64,000 nt of DNA, taken from contig NZ_JARANV010000020.1 of NCBI RefSeq assembly GCF_029889845.1, positions 19,130 to 83,129 of the forward strand, in the 5' to 3' direction. Position numbers and translations under genes: made by a program. How positions within the stretch are numbered: the stretch's first letter is position 1; each line of letters opens with the position of its first letter. Source of the DNA: Halomonas sp. 25-S5. GTDB lineage: Bacteria > Pseudomonadota > Gammaproteobacteria > Pseudomonadales > Halomonadaceae. Positions 27,186-36,574 of this stretch are shown here, piece after piece. A model generated the notes under the pieces. That model saw only the letters and a program-made list of their open reading frames with translations. It ran no database searches and was not told the origin of the DNA.

Positions 27186-27918
27186 TTCGTCGTTGGGTGT
27201 AGAATTCGCCCCCTGAGCAGGGCTCAGGATATTACCTCCACGATGACAGGAAGCATGGCATGGACGGCACCCAGATTCTGACCCTCGGCCTCGCTTGCGA
27301 CGCATGGCGGCGAAGCGAACAACGTGGCCTACAACATCTTCCAGGTTTTCCTGAGCAGCGTGACCGAGCTCCTTCCCAAGGCCGATTTGACGGTCGACGG
27401 GGTCCACATCGTGTGGTCCCTCACCAAATCCCTGAACAAGGTCCGCGAAATGAGCGCCGTGAGAAGTGACGCCCCAAGTCGCTGCGGCGGGTGCTGTTGA
27501 AGAGCCTGGGAGACGAGAACCTGACCGTCACCCTTCCAGGAACGAGGTGCCGGTCAGAGTGCGACTGCCAATGCCTGGGTAATCAACGAGAAGCTACACT
27601 AGATCCAGAAGGCCCCAACACCGTGAGAGCCCCAGTGGCGTATCACGAACTACGCCGACTAGGCGGGCAGCGGTCTCCGAGAAGATACTGCTGAAGCCGA
27701 TGCGGAAAGTCCTGGCAACGATTGAGCGGCACGCCGCCGTGGTTATGAAGCGTTGGATCTCGGGACTGAGGAATGCACGACTGGAAGAGATGAACGGCCT
27801 GTTCCAGGCGCCTCGATCAAGCTCACGCGGCTACCGAAACGAGGCCAACTTCATCACCACGATCTACCTGATTGGCAGCCCGCTGGGCCGCTTTCTCGAT
27901 CAAGCCAAATCCACATGA
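27178..27918 (+). pseudogene. ISL3-family transposase relic, multiply frameshifted
   Basis: A terminal-type sequence GGCTCTTCGTCGTTGGGTGT at about 27181 is followed by scattered transposase text. In different frames one sees LPKADLTVDGVHIVWSLTKS (DDE-domain region) and, from 27700, ATIERHAAVVMKRWISGLRN, then ARLEEMNGLFQ and ITTIYLIGSPLGRFLDQAKS, the typical ISL3 C-terminus ending at 27918. Several stops and shifts make it non-functional. A related C-terminal fragment in inverted orientation lies at 16930-17085. Confidence 0.7.
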
Positions 27919-27953
27919 AATGAAGAAGCCCCCTCCATTCACCCTTGAGATGG

Positions 27954-28073
27954 TCATCGGCTGTGCCGACTCCTATGACGCTTCAGCAGCTCATAAAACC
28001 CCATTCCGATAGTGGCGAGCATAATAAACAGGATAGGCGACACCCCCACCAAGAATGTAAGCAACTCCTCCAT
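27954..28073 (-). CDS. Possible small membrane protein (39 aa)
   Basis: A 39-codon frame with a good ribosome binding site (AGGAGG, 7 bases before ATG 28073). The product has one hydrophobic segment (LTFLVGVSPILFIMLATIGM) followed by a basic tail (LLKRHRSRHSR), consistent with a single-pass membrane microprotein with a cytosolic C-terminus. I do not recognise the family. It lies between ISL3 and IS1380 relics with no partner gene nearby, so it may be an orphan or chance frame. Confidence 0.35.
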   Translation of the reverse strand: MEELLTFLVGVSPILFIMLATIGMGFYELLKRHRSRHSR

Positions 28074-28400
28074 CACACGCCTCCTGGGTATCTCCTAACA
28101 CTCGTGAGTAAGATATAAACTAATTGAGTCTAACTCGTGCTGAATGAGTAGCTAATCAGCCATGCCGGCACCGGTAGTTTCCCTGTCATCGCCAGCGAGC
28201 ATTTTTGACCACCTTCGTCTCATTTGCCAAAGGCATGTCAGCTATGTCAGACCATTGCTGCGCAGGCCGGCGACGATGGAGCGCTTTGTCATGTATTTCT
28301 CCCCACCGAGACGGGGATGCTGGCTGCTGGTGCCCACCAGCCCTCTGCGTGGTGGCTTTGTCCGACAGGCGATCAGCATGGCGTCCCAAGCGGATAGCGC
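28074..28400. other. Non-coding stretch leading into IS1380 relic
   Basis: AT-rich at first (28100-28160), then GC-richer sequence that probably is the non-coding end of the IS1380-type element to its right. No supported gene and no clear inverted terminal repeat were found. Confidence 0.3.
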
Positions 28401-28420
28401 AGGCGGCTTCGCAGCATGTT

Positions 28421-28967
28421 CTACACCATCATGCGCCCAATGTCCCGTCCGAAGTCGAGGATAGTCTGCAGTTTTTTATGGATGACGAGGGCGGCACGAT
28501 GCACCAATTCCTGCCACACCGTCCGTATCCGGCGCCGATTGCCGGGATGGCAGACCGGGCTAAGCTCGCCGGTCATGCCCAACAGCCCCATCAATCGTAG
28601 GATGTTGTAGGCCAGCTGGGCGAGATGCAGGATGAGATCGTTGGTGGCGAACTTGCCCGACCGTAGCCGCTCCAAGTCAAGATCGGTCTTGATCTCGCTG
28701 TGGAACTGCTCGAGGGTGGCATGCGCCTGATAGCGCTTGATCACCGCCTTCGGCGCCTCGTCCAGCCAGGCCCACCAGCCTTCCAGTTCATACTCCGGTT
28801 CGAGCAGCAACGGGCCATCGCGATCGGCGGTGCACTCCACCAGGCTCATCACGCGCTAGAAGCACTGCCCGCTGATGGACAGCCCGGCGTAGCTGGCGAG
28901 GGTGAGGCGACTGGCGCGAAACTTGACTTTGGGCATGAAAGTTTCTGGGTGAATGGAAATATCCATT
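28421..28967 (-). pseudogene. IS1380-family transposase relic
   Basis: Frame 28852-28421 carries the IS1380 C-terminal domain: VIKRYQAHATLEQFHSEIKT, then LDLERLRSGKFATNDLILHL and AQLAYNILRLMG. Directly upstream, from 28967, a short frame KVKFRASRLTLASYAGLSIS ends at a TAG at about 28858-28860 before rejoining. Most of the N-terminal and catalytic region is missing, so this is an internally deleted, inactive copy. Confidence 0.75.
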
Positions 28968-29278
28968 GTTTGCTATGCAGGTCAGGGGGCTAGAAGCGCT
29001 TCAGGTGAGCAGTCGCACGGATTCAGAATCCAGATACGTCTGCATAACTAAAGAAACAAAAGCCCGTGGAATAGAAGGCCAAAAGTTTTTGGTAATTATT
29101 GATTCACGATGCGTGTTCTACAAAACAACTGAGCTTATACTCCTCTGCCATACTTAAAGCTGGTGAGCTCGCATTGCAACGGCCCACCATCAACGCTAAA
29201 AAAACATTCAAGCCCACGAAGCATGTCCAGAGGTGATATGCTTTATTACGTTGCTTCAGTGGCAGTTTTTTCCTACAT
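28968..29278. other. AT-rich non-coding junction between IS relics and the TRAP operon
   Basis: About 310 bases with low GC and no supported gene. A weak hairpin pairing AAGCAT with ATGCTT at about 29221-29244 lies downstream of dctM on its transcript and could serve as its end, but it lacks a clean U-tract. Confidence 0.35.
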
Positions 29279-30589
29279 CTACATTGTATAAGGGAGCCAA
29301 GTTGATAGGAACGGAATGGAAAACAGAATCATGATCGTGACGGCTTCCATCAATATGAACCATGATGCACCCGAAAAAACATCCGTGAGCGATGTGTCCT
29401 CATCTAAGCCCGCGATGACATAGACGTTCAAGCCTATCGGTGGTGTGATCAACCCAATTTCACACATTTTAATAGCAAGGATGCCGAACCAGATAGGATC
29501 GAAACCAAGGCCAGTTACCACTGGGAAAAGGATGGGTAGAGTAATAACCAGCATGGAAAATGCATCGAGAAACATGCCCATAGGGATGTAAATAATCAAT
29601 ATCAATGCAATGATCAAGATGGCTGGGAGAGGCAGGTCAATTACCAGCGAAGAAACCATTTGCGGAACTTGTATTAAGCTAAGAAAGAAGCTGTAGATAC
29701 CGGCCCCGAGCATGGTCATCATTATCATCACAGTCGTATTGATGGCATCTCGTGATGAACCGGCAATGGCCTTTAATTTGCTGGAAAAGTCTTGCTTTGA
29801 GGTGAGCAGGAAAAGAACTGATGCCACAGCTCCTAACGAGGCTGCCTCAGTCGGTGTCGCCCAGCCTGTATAGATGCTCCCGAGCACCACGACGATAAGT
29901 GCTAACAGCTTCCAAGCATGTACAAGCGACCTCAGACGCTGGCCCCAATCAGATTTTTCGCCTTTTGGGCACATTGCTGGCTTGCGGGCGGAGATGAGAA
30001 GAACACCCAGCACAAAGACCAAAACAGAAAGGACACCAGGTATCACCCCTGCAACCAGCATTCGGCCAGCAGACACCTCGGTGAGCGCAGCATAGAAGAC
30101 AAGCAGTACGCTTGGCGGTATTAGTACGCCTAGAACACCACCAGCGGCTACACAGCCGGCCGAAAGTCGCTTGTCATATCCTGCTTTTTTCATCTCAGGC
30201 AGTGAGATAGACCCTACCGTTGCAGCCGTAGCTACACTGGATCCAGAGGTGGCTGAGAAGCCGGCACAAGTAAGAATTGTTGATACCGCAAGCCCTCCGG
30301 GTAAATGTCCGCACCAGCGTTTAGCGACGTGGAAGAGAGATTTCCCTACACCCGCATGTAGCGCAAAATTTCCCATGATGATGAAGAGAGGGATGACAGT
30401 GAGTAGATACGCAGCGGTCTCGTCAAATGCAAAGTTCTGAAGCACGTTGTAGACGTACGTCAAGTCTTGAACAAACAAGATGCCAATCATTCCTGCAAGT
30501 CCAAGAGCTGCAAATACTGGGATGCCAAGCCCCATAAATATAAATATCAGAAGGACGGATAACAGTCCAAGCACCATGGGGTTAGTCAT
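29279..30589 (-). CDS. dctM: TRAP transporter large permease DctM
   Basis: A 436-residue, about 12-helix membrane protein of the tripartite ATP-independent periplasmic transporter family, which moves carboxylates across the inner membrane with a sodium gradient. It begins PMVLGLLSVLLIFIFMGLGI and contains the conserved segments FSATSGSSVATAATVGSI, CVAAGGVLGVLIPPSVLLVF and GLITPPIGLNVYVIAG. Its start overlaps the dctQ stop by 8 bases. Base composition is clearly AT-richer than putA or the dehydrogenase block, as in the whole 29-37 kb segment. Confidence 0.93.
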   Translation of the reverse strand: MTNPMVLGLLSVLLIFIFMGLGIPVFAALGLAGMIGILFVQDLTYVYNVLQNFAFDETAAYLLTVIPLFIIMGNFALHAGVGKSLFHVAKRWCGHLPGGLAVSTILTCAGFSATSGSSVATAATVGSISLPEMKKAGYDKRLSAGCVAAGGVLGVLIPPSVLLVFYAALTEVSAGRMLVAGVIPGVLSVLVFVLGVLLISARKPAMCPKGEKSDWGQRLRSLVHAWKLLALIVVVLGSIYTGWATPTEAASLGAVASVLFLLTSKQDFSSKLKAIAGSSRDAINTTVMIMMTMLGAGIYSFFLSLIQVPQMVSSLVIDLPLPAILIIALILIIYIPMGMFLDAFSMLVITLPILFPVVTGLGFDPIWFGILAIKMCEIGLITPPIGLNVYVIAGLDEDTSLTDVFSGASWFILMEAVTIMILFSIPFLSTWLPYTM

Positions 30590-31085
30590 TGGCCTTTCCT
30601 AGTGCGGAATTGAAAGCGATGATGGCGTGCAAACACATCTGTAAACAAGCTAGCGACAGACCTATAGCCACTACTATTTTCACCCACCAAATTGGCATTT
30701 GAATAATGCCCCATCGAAATTCACGGTCAAGAAAAGAGCTGTAAGCTCCTTCGATAGTGGGGATGCTTAGAAAAAATAGGAAGATTGCGGCACAGGACCA
30801 TGCTAGACCCTCCCATGCCTGGCGTATCCGTTTCTGCTTTCTGTCACTCACCAAAGATACCCGGATGTGCTTATTGTCTCTTTGAGTCCAGAGGAGGCCA
30901 AGGTAAACAATAATGGCCATGGAAATCTCTGAGAACTCATAAACACCCGGCAGAGGGAAATTGAAGAGGCTTCGGGATGTAGCGTCCAGCGCGGTAGACA
31001 GCATCATGAAAATCATCGCTGAAACCGCTATGAAGCCTGCAGCATTGGATAGCCAGGCCTCGGTTTTTCTAAGATGATCTAACAT
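30582..31085 (-). CDS. dctQ: TRAP transporter small permease DctQ
   Basis: A 167-residue four-helix membrane protein. Helices are near residues 15-35 (AAGFIAVSAMIFMMLSTALD), 50-65, 90-110 and 125-145. The R-S-L-F-NFPLPGVYEFSE segment is typical of DctQ, which links the substrate-binding protein to DctM. It lies between dctP and dctM in the usual P-Q-M order. An 80-base gap holding a strong hairpin separates it from dctP. Confidence 0.9.
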   Translation of the reverse strand: MLDHLRKTEAWLSNAAGFIAVSAMIFMMLSTALDATSRSLFNFPLPGVYEFSEISMAIIVYLGLLWTQRDNKHIRVSLVSDRKQKRIRQAWEGLAWSCAAIFLFFLSIPTIEGAYSSFLDREFRWGIIQMPIWWVKIVVAIGLSLACLQMCLHAIIAFNSALGKAND

Positions 31086-31111
31086 ATCTCACTCTCGGAA
31101 AATTGTTAAGA

Positions 31112-31136
31112 GCAGGAAGGCATATTGCCTTCCTGC
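31112..31136 (-). promoter_or_regulatory. Intercistronic hairpin between dctP and dctQ
   Basis: A perfect 11-bp stem (GCAGGAAGGCA / TGCCTTCCTGC) with a 3-base loop, followed on the transcript by TCTTAACAATTTT. It lies after the dctP stop and before dctQ. Such a structure would protect dctP mRNA or partially terminate, giving the excess of periplasmic binding protein over permease usual for TRAP systems. Confidence 0.7.
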
Positions 31137-31165
31137 CACAGAGGCCAGTTGAATTGGTCGATATG

Positions 31166-32269
31166 CTAGGACATGTCTTGATAGATTTCGAAAGGTGTTT
31201 TCAGAGAGCCACTACTATCGTGACGCTTAATTGCCTCGTCGACGATAGATTGCATTTCACTGCCATCGATTCCAGCTTGGCTTGCTACGTTCTCAATCCA
31301 GCTGTTAACTTGCTCGGGCTGAACCAAGTTGGCGGCTCGCTCAATTTCAGAGTCATCCCATTTCGAGAACTGTGCGCCCTCATCAAGCGCTTTTCGCACA
31401 CGATCCTCGGCGATCCCCGCATAGATTTCACGATACTTACCTTGATAGATCTCGTCTGCTAATTCATTTGCAACGCTCTTCACATCATCTGGCAGTGCAT
31501 TCCAAGCATCAATGCCGATGACCGTGGCTGATGGAGCATGCGGGCCGGAGCCTATCTCAGTAATATAAGGTGCAGGCTCATGCAGGGCATAACTGATAGC
31601 CGTGATGAAGTCGAAACCGAAAGCACCATCTAGAACGCCACGCTCGAGTGAAGAATAGACCTCTGGAGCAGCCATGGGAATCGCACGACCACCAAGGCTC
31701 TCAACGACATCAGTGCCTACACCGTAGCCACGAATACGTTTCCCCTTGAGGTCTTCCATACTATTGATCGGTTCACGGGTGATCAGCGGGCAGTAGTACC
31801 AGTTTGTCCAATACAGGACCTTAGCCTTGTGGCGTGACTCCCATTCCTGGCGCAGAGGTTCATAGTTATCGTAGACGTCACGACAAACCCTGAGCAGCGC
31901 ATCGGCGCGGTCCATCTTGTAGTACCACTCAAGGCCTCGCGTAACTGGAAGGTCGCTCTGGTAATAGCCAGGAGAGATCAGAGAGATTTCAGAAATGTTG
32001 TTCTTGATTGCATTAAGGTGGGCGCCTGCCTTGTTCAGGGATTGCGCCCAGTAGTATTCGATTTCAACGGCACCATCTGTGCGCTTAACCAACTCGTCTA
32101 AAAACCAACGATCGAGTACTGAAGGAGATGCATGCTCTGTTACGTATGAGTCATACTTGAGTCGCTGCACAGACTGAGCAAATGCAAGGTTGGGCATCGT
32201 GGTTAGTGTCATGACACCGCCCACAGAAACCGCACTTAGCTTGAGGAATTCTCTTCTCTTCATTGTCAT
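31166..32269 (-). CDS. dctP: TRAP transporter substrate-binding protein DctP (Tat-type leader)
   Basis: A 367-residue periplasmic binding protein. The leader MKRREFLKLSAVSVGGVMTL has a twin-arginine motif (R-R-E-F-L-K), a hydrophobic core and an A-F-A cleavage site, so export in a folded state by Tat is likely. The mature protein has the family segments FLDELVKRTDGAVEIEYYWA, LKGKRIRGYGVGTDVVESLG and SLERGVLDGAFGFDFITA. DctP ligands are usually carboxylates, held by a conserved arginine (here probably in KRIRGYG). The neighbouring acyl-CoA ligase, thiolase and hydroxybutyrate dehydrogenase genes suggest a fatty or hydroxy acid. Confidence 0.93.
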   Translation of the reverse strand: MTMKRREFLKLSAVSVGGVMTLTTMPNLAFAQSVQRLKYDSYVTEHASPSVLDRWFLDELVKRTDGAVEIEYYWAQSLNKAGAHLNAIKNNISEISLISPGYYQSDLPVTRGLEWYYKMDRADALLRVCRDVYDNYEPLRQEWESRHKAKVLYWTNWYYCPLITREPINSMEDLKGKRIRGYGVGTDVVESLGGRAIPMAAPEVYSSLERGVLDGAFGFDFITAISYALHEPAPYITEIGSGPHAPSATVIGIDAWNALPDDVKSVANELADEIYQGKYREIYAGIAEDRVRKALDEGAQFSKWDDSEIERAANLVQPEQVNSWIENVASQAGIDGSEMQSIVDEAIKRHDSSGSLKTPFEIYQDMS

Positions 32270-32424
32270 CTTGTAATCTCCTGGCGCTATCGATAATTCT
32301 TATTTTGCCCGCCTTCAGGCTGGGGCACTTGTCGCATCAGGGCTAGAAATCCGGCGCTTGACTCTGTGCCTCATAGCGGATGTCCAGCTCATTATTCATC
32401 CTAGTCACTTCACCTACCTGCCGG

Positions 32425-32444
32425 TATACGTAGTACTACGTATA
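32425..32444. promoter_or_regulatory. 20-bp perfect palindrome upstream of dctP; candidate LuxR-type operator
   Basis: TATACGTAGTACTACGTATA is a perfect inverted repeat 156 bases before the dctP start, in the gap between the regulator gene and dctP. Most of it (TATACGTAGTACTAC) recurs at 36638-36652 upstream of the acyl-CoA ligase operon, together with similar flanking bases (TTCAC-TACCT). A 20-bp dyad is the usual size of a LuxR/GerE-dimer site. Confidence 0.75.
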
Positions 32445-32462
32445 GGGCTAAGGGGAGCTAAG

Positions 32463-33029
32463 CTACGCGTCGAGCTGAATAATTTTTGAAACAAGCTCTG
32501 CCGTGTTCCGGCATCCTAGCTTCTTCATTATTTTGGCTCTATGTGCTTCAACAGTGCGGTGTGATATTCCCAAATGTTTTGCCACCTCCTTGCAAGTATA
32601 GCCGTTGGCAATATACCCAGATACCTCTCGCTCTCGTATCGATAAATTTCTCGCTTTTTCTTGCCTGATGCTTATTTTGGTAAATGTCCAAACAGCAAGG
32701 TCAAAAGGGGAGTCAGGTGTTAAGGTGATTCCTTGTGTTTGGCACCAGAAGACTTCCCCTTGTTTGTTTTTCATGAACCGCTCATCGATGCAGCGATTTT
32801 CTTGAAGAAGCTCCTTGTAGCGAAGCTCGCCGATCGTTACATAGTCCTCATAGGAGGGGTACATCTTCAGCATAAGCTGTCCAAGGAGTTCAGCCCTTTC
32901 GAAGCCGAACAACTCGCAGAATGCCTTGTTGCACTCGATGACGTGCCTGTTTTTTGTGGCGACGATAGCACAGGGAGCATTCGAAAATGCTATGCCAACA
33001 AATTCATTAGGTACTGCCATCGAGTTCAT
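32463..33029 (-). CDS. PAS-domain LuxR-family transcriptional regulator
   Basis: A 188-residue regulator. It has an N-terminal PAS domain (about 10-115: CAIVATKNRHVIECNKAFCE, LFGFERAELLGQ, then DERFMKNKQGEVFWCQ) and a C-terminal GerE helix-turn-helix (REREVSGYIANGYTCKEVAK, then LGISHRTVEAHRAKIMKKLG). It has no receiver domain, so it probably senses a small ligand or redox state directly. It is the last gene of the acyl-CoA ligase, thiolase, SDR operon (29 bases after the SDR) and lies next to the dctPQM promoter. It is the obvious candidate to bind the palindromic ATACGTAGTACTAC motif in front of both units. Confidence 0.88.
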   Translation of the reverse strand: MNSMAVPNEFVGIAFSNAPCAIVATKNRHVIECNKAFCELFGFERAELLGQLMLKMYPSYEDYVTIGELRYKELLQENRCIDERFMKNKQGEVFWCQTQGITLTPDSPFDLAVWTFTKISIRQEKARNLSIREREVSGYIANGYTCKEVAKHLGISHRTVEAHRAKIMKKLGCRNTAELVSKIIQLDA

Positions 33030-33057
33030 ATGCCTCGTTCTAAATTAGAAAATAAGC

Positions 33058-33855
33058 CTACTGGCAAGTCCATCCACCATCGATAGGCACTGCTGTACCT
33101 GTAATGTTCTCTGCCAAGTCACTAGCGAGGTATTCGACCAGACCTGCCACTTGCTGTGGGGATACCAGCTTACCGGTCGGTTGCTTCTCTACTACGAGAT
33201 CGAACACTGCCTCTTCGCGCGACGAGTTTAGCTTTTCCATCCTGCCTGTGATCTGGGGCTCAAGGATTGGGGTGTCAGTCCAGCCTGGGCAGATTGAATT
33301 AACGGTAATCCCCTGTCCTGCCGTCTCCAGGGATATCACTTTGGTCAGCCCAACTACGCCATGTTTTGCTGCAACGTATGCAGCCTTATCCTTCGACCCC
33401 ACCAAGCCATGAACGGATGAGATGTTCACAATACGCCCCCAGCCGCCCTTACGCATGCCGGGTACCGCACGTTGGATACTTCGGTAGACGGCTGTGAGGT
33501 TTGTTGCCAGGATGTCTGACCACGTGTTGTAGTCAAAAGACTCAATCGGAGCCGTCTTCTGAATGCCAGCATTATTGACCAGTATGTCAATACAGGTATT
33601 GTCTTCTATGATGCCGTCGAACATTGCATCTATTTCTTCGACGCAGCGTAAATCCGCCCGATAGTAGCTTGCTTTAGGTGCTCCGCGGCTTTCTAGCTCT
33701 TTCATGAAGCCCTGAGCTGGCTCAGATCCTGGCTGGTGGATATCATGTGCGACGATGGAGTGCCCTTGGTCAGCGAAGGACTCGCAGACCGCACGACCGA
33801 TGCCGCCAAGGGCACCTGTAACTAGCACAGTACGATGTACAGGCTGTTTTGGCAT
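33058..33855 (-). CDS. 3-hydroxybutyrate dehydrogenase-like SDR
   Basis: A 265-residue classical short-chain dehydrogenase: cofactor loop TGALGGIGRA, NNAGIQ, catalytic serine in INISSVHGLVGS, YVAAKHG (Y-x3-K) and the C-terminal PIDGGWTCQ. The stretches SSVHGLVGSKDKAAYVAAKH and TVNSICPGWTDTPILEPQI are characteristic of NAD-dependent D-3-hydroxybutyrate dehydrogenases. I use ATG 33855, with AGGAG 10 bases upstream. An upstream ATG at 33879 overlaps the thiolase stop. Likely it interconverts a 3-hydroxy acid and 3-keto acid in the pathway fed by the TRAP transporter. Confidence 0.82.
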   Translation of the reverse strand: MPKQPVHRTVLVTGALGGIGRAVCESFADQGHSIVAHDIHQPGSEPAQGFMKELESRGAPKASYYRADLRCVEEIDAMFDGIIEDNTCIDILVNNAGIQKTAPIESFDYNTWSDILATNLTAVYRSIQRAVPGMRKGGWGRIVNISSVHGLVGSKDKAAYVAAKHGVVGLTKVISLETAGQGITVNSICPGWTDTPILEPQITGRMEKLNSSREEAVFDLVVEKQPTGKLVSPQQVAGLVEYLASDLAENITGTAVPIDGGWTCQ

Positions 33856-33875
33856 GGTTCCATCACTCCTCATCG

Positions 33876-35039
33876 TCATGCATCACTCGTAAGGATGCTG
33901 GCATAGTTGGCAACTGCCAAGCCACCCATGTTGAATACAGCTCCCAGTTTTGCACCGGGAATCTGGCATCCACCTGCCTCCTCGAGAAGCTGCCTGGCCG
34001 CCATGACATGCATGGAAACACCAGTGGCGCCGACCGGATGCCCCTTCGACTTGAGCCCACCGGAGGGGTTGATGGGCAGACGCCCATCTTTCATAACCCA
34101 GCCTTCATTGATCGCACGGAAACCTTCTCCGTAGGGAGTTAATCCCATGCTCTCGTATATCATCAACTCTGCAATAGTGAAGCAGTCGTGTACTTCAGCA
34201 AAAGAGAGGTCGTCAAGAGTAATAGCTGCGTCCGAGAGCACCTGATGCCAAGCCCGTGAAGCCCCCTCAAATACCAGAGGATCACGCTTACTCATAGGCA
34301 TGAAGTCGGTCACCTGCGTCCGAGCCAGAAAGCGCACCTTCTTCGTTGCCGACGGGGTCGCCCGATCAGAGGTCAATACAAGTGCTGCTGCACCATCTGA
34401 GACTGGCGAGCAGTCGGTACGCTTTAACGGGCCGGCCACCACAGGGTTCTTCTCTGAGGTTGCATGGCAGAACTCGACGCCAAGGTCCTTCTGCAACTGT
34501 GCCAAGGGGTTATGTACACCGTTAGCATGGTTCTTGGCAGCAATGCGAGCCAACTCTAATGATTTGTCTCCGTAGGCGTCGAAGTACTTCTCTGCTACAT
34601 CGGCAAATACACCCGCAAAGCCAGCCTTGAGTCCTAGGCTCTCGGGTTGGTAACTGGCTCCCAGTAGACCCTTCGCGATTCGAGGTGCATCGGCTTCTGT
34701 CATCTTTTCCACACCGATGACCAGTACCCTATCTGCTAACCCTCCCTCGATAAGGTTGATGCCCTGGTGTATAGCTGCTGAACCACTAGCGCAGGCATTC
34801 TCTACTCTGGTGGCGGGTTTGAATCGCAGTTCAGGGTGAGCGTTGAGAATTAGCGAAGCTGGAAACTCTTGGTCGCACATGCCACTGTTGAAGTTGCCAA
34901 CATATATGGCATCGATTTCCTCGGCAGAAATGCCAGACGATTTCAATGCTTCGGTCGCGGCTTCGGCAATCAGATCCTCTACAGTCTGAGGAAGCTTGCC
35001 GAATTTGGTATGTCCGGTTCCAATAATATTGGTTTTCAT
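33876..35039 (-). CDS. Thiolase family protein (SCP-x-type acetyl-CoA acyltransferase)
   Basis: A 387-residue thiolase of the sterol-carrier-protein-x/lipid-transfer type: VENACASGSAAIHQG carries the nucleophilic cysteine near residue 88, EVHDCFTIAEL follows in the second half, and NPSGGLKSKGHPVGATG carries the catalytic histidine. These enzymes cleave 3-ketoacyl-CoA thioesters or condense acyl-CoAs. It lies between the acyl-CoA ligase (26-base gap) and the SDR. Together they can activate an acid, oxidise a hydroxyl and cleave to acetyl-CoA, though no acyl-CoA dehydrogenase or hydratase is present here. Confidence 0.85.
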   Translation of the reverse strand: MKTNIIGTGHTKFGKLPQTVEDLIAEAATEALKSSGISAEEIDAIYVGNFNSGMCDQEFPASLILNAHPELRFKPATRVENACASGSAAIHQGINLIEGGLADRVLVIGVEKMTEADAPRIAKGLLGASYQPESLGLKAGFAGVFADVAEKYFDAYGDKSLELARIAAKNHANGVHNPLAQLQKDLGVEFCHATSEKNPVVAGPLKRTDCSPVSDGAAALVLTSDRATPSATKKVRFLARTQVTDFMPMSKRDPLVFEGASRAWHQVLSDAAITLDDLSFAEVHDCFTIAELMIYESMGLTPYGEGFRAINEGWVMKDGRLPINPSGGLKSKGHPVGATGVSMHVMAARQLLEEAGGCQIPGAKLGAVFNMGGLAVANYASILTSDA

Positions 35040-35065
35040 CGTGCCACCTCTTGATTGGTGTTCTG

Positions 35066-36574
35066 TTAGAGCAATGTTCTCAACTCTGTCTTGAGAATCT
35101 TGCCATAGGCATTTTTAGGAAGCTCTTCCACGAATCGGTAAGACTTTGGTCGTTTGAAACGGGCCATGTTTTCCACGCAGAAGCTGTCGAGATCATCCTC
35201 AGTTGTCTTGGCAGAGGTAACAACAAAGGCAACCACTACCTCGCCCCAGTCAGGGTCTCGCTTTCCAACTACGGAAACTTCTCTTACGCCTGGGTACTTC
35301 AAGAGTATTTCTTCTACTTCCCTTGGGTAGATGTTAGTTCCACCGCTTATGATCACGTCTTTCAAGCGGTCGGTTAGATATAGGAATCCTTTTGCATCCA
35401 GGTGTCCCACATCTCCCGTTCTCAGCCAGCCGTCGACCAAGGTTTCGCGGGTCGCCTCTTGGTTTGCCCAGTACCCCTCCATGACAATGTCCCCGCGCAC
35501 ACACACCTCGCCATCCTGCCCGTCAGGCAAGAAGGTGCCATCTTCAGCCCGGATTGCCAGTTCAAGCTGAGGGTGTGGTTGGCCCACCGGGAGTATCTGG
35601 GTACCGTCGACCCCAACGCCAGAAATGCTCTCTTTCAAGGAACGGTGCTGGTTTCGATCAAGGTAGGTAATTGTCATCGGGCTCTCGCCTTGGCCGTAAA
35701 CCTGTGCCAAGCAGTATCCAAAGACGTCGAGTGCGTCATTAAGGTCCTTGGCATACATGGGACCACCACCATAGGTTATGGTCGCAAGGTTCTCGACGGC
35801 CAATTGCTGGTTTCCGCTTTCCAGATAATCCACTACTCGCCTTACCATGGTCGGAGCCAAGAACATCGAAAGTTTTTCGTGGGAATTGACCGTAGCCACA
35901 AAATTTTCGGGCGTGAATTTGGCAGGTTCAGGTATGAGATTGGCTCCTCCCGCCATCAAAAATGGTAGGAGATAGAGCCCCGAGCCATGAGACATTGGTG
36001 CGAAGTGGACTAATGTGTCCCCCTCTCCAATTGAGTCAATGCCGATAAGGTAGCTGCTGGACATAGCAGCTAAATTCAGGTGGCTAAGTGTAGCGCCCTT
36101 AGGTTTTCCGGTCGTTCCGCTGGTATAAAAGATCCATGCGGGGTCCCTTGAGCCTCTAAAGCAATGTCGCTCCAAGGAGGAGCCTAGCTCATCAACAGAT
36201 ATTGCTGGCGGTAGGACTTTGGTACATTCTAGATCTTTTGCAATATCTTCTCGGTCGCTGAAGACTACCTGAGCCTCGCTGTTGTCTAGGATGTAATGTA
36301 CTTCTGGTGTCGTCAGCTTGTAGTTGATGGGGACTGCAACCAAGCCTGCGTACCAGATTCCGCATAGCAGTTCGATGTATTCAGGTGAGTTTGGCAGGAA
36401 TACCGCTACGCGGTCGCCGGGCTGTAACGCCATGCGCTCCTGTAAGAACGCCCCAATCTTCCTCGCCTTATCATCCAAGCTGGCATAGGTGTGAGCCACC
36501 GCGGTGCCCGTCAGGACTGCAGTTCTTTCGGGGAATTTCCTGGAGTTGACTTCCAGGTAGTTTGCCACATTCAA
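35066..36574 (-). CDS. AMP-binding acyl-CoA synthetase (fatty acid-CoA ligase family)
   Basis: A 502-residue adenylate-forming enzyme. P-loop-like IFYTSGTTGKPKGATLSH is near residue 150, the VYGQGE-type A5 motif near 290, YWANQEATRETLVDGWLRTG with the D of GDVG near 385, and the catalytic lysine in NAYGKILKTEL near the end. It converts a carboxylate, ATP and CoA to acyl-CoA. It is first in the ligase, thiolase, SDR, regulator operon and is preceded by the shared ATACGTAGTACTAC motif. The length and motifs fit medium- or long-chain or aryl acid ligases; the substrate is not predictable from sequence alone. Confidence 0.88.
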   Translation of the reverse strand: MNVANYLEVNSRKFPERTAVLTGTAVAHTYASLDDKARKIGAFLQERMALQPGDRVAVFLPNSPEYIELLCGIWYAGLVAVPINYKLTTPEVHYILDNSEAQVVFSDREDIAKDLECTKVLPPAISVDELGSSLERHCFRGSRDPAWIFYTSGTTGKPKGATLSHLNLAAMSSSYLIGIDSIGEGDTLVHFAPMSHGSGLYLLPFLMAGGANLIPEPAKFTPENFVATVNSHEKLSMFLAPTMVRRVVDYLESGNQQLAVENLATITYGGGPMYAKDLNDALDVFGYCLAQVYGQGESPMTITYLDRNQHRSLKESISGVGVDGTQILPVGQPHPQLELAIRAEDGTFLPDGQDGEVCVRGDIVMEGYWANQEATRETLVDGWLRTGDVGHLDAKGFLYLTDRLKDVIISGGTNIYPREVEEILLKYPGVREVSVVGKRDPDWGEVVVAFVVTSAKTTEDDLDSFCVENMARFKRPKSYRFVEELPKNAYGKILKTELRTLL

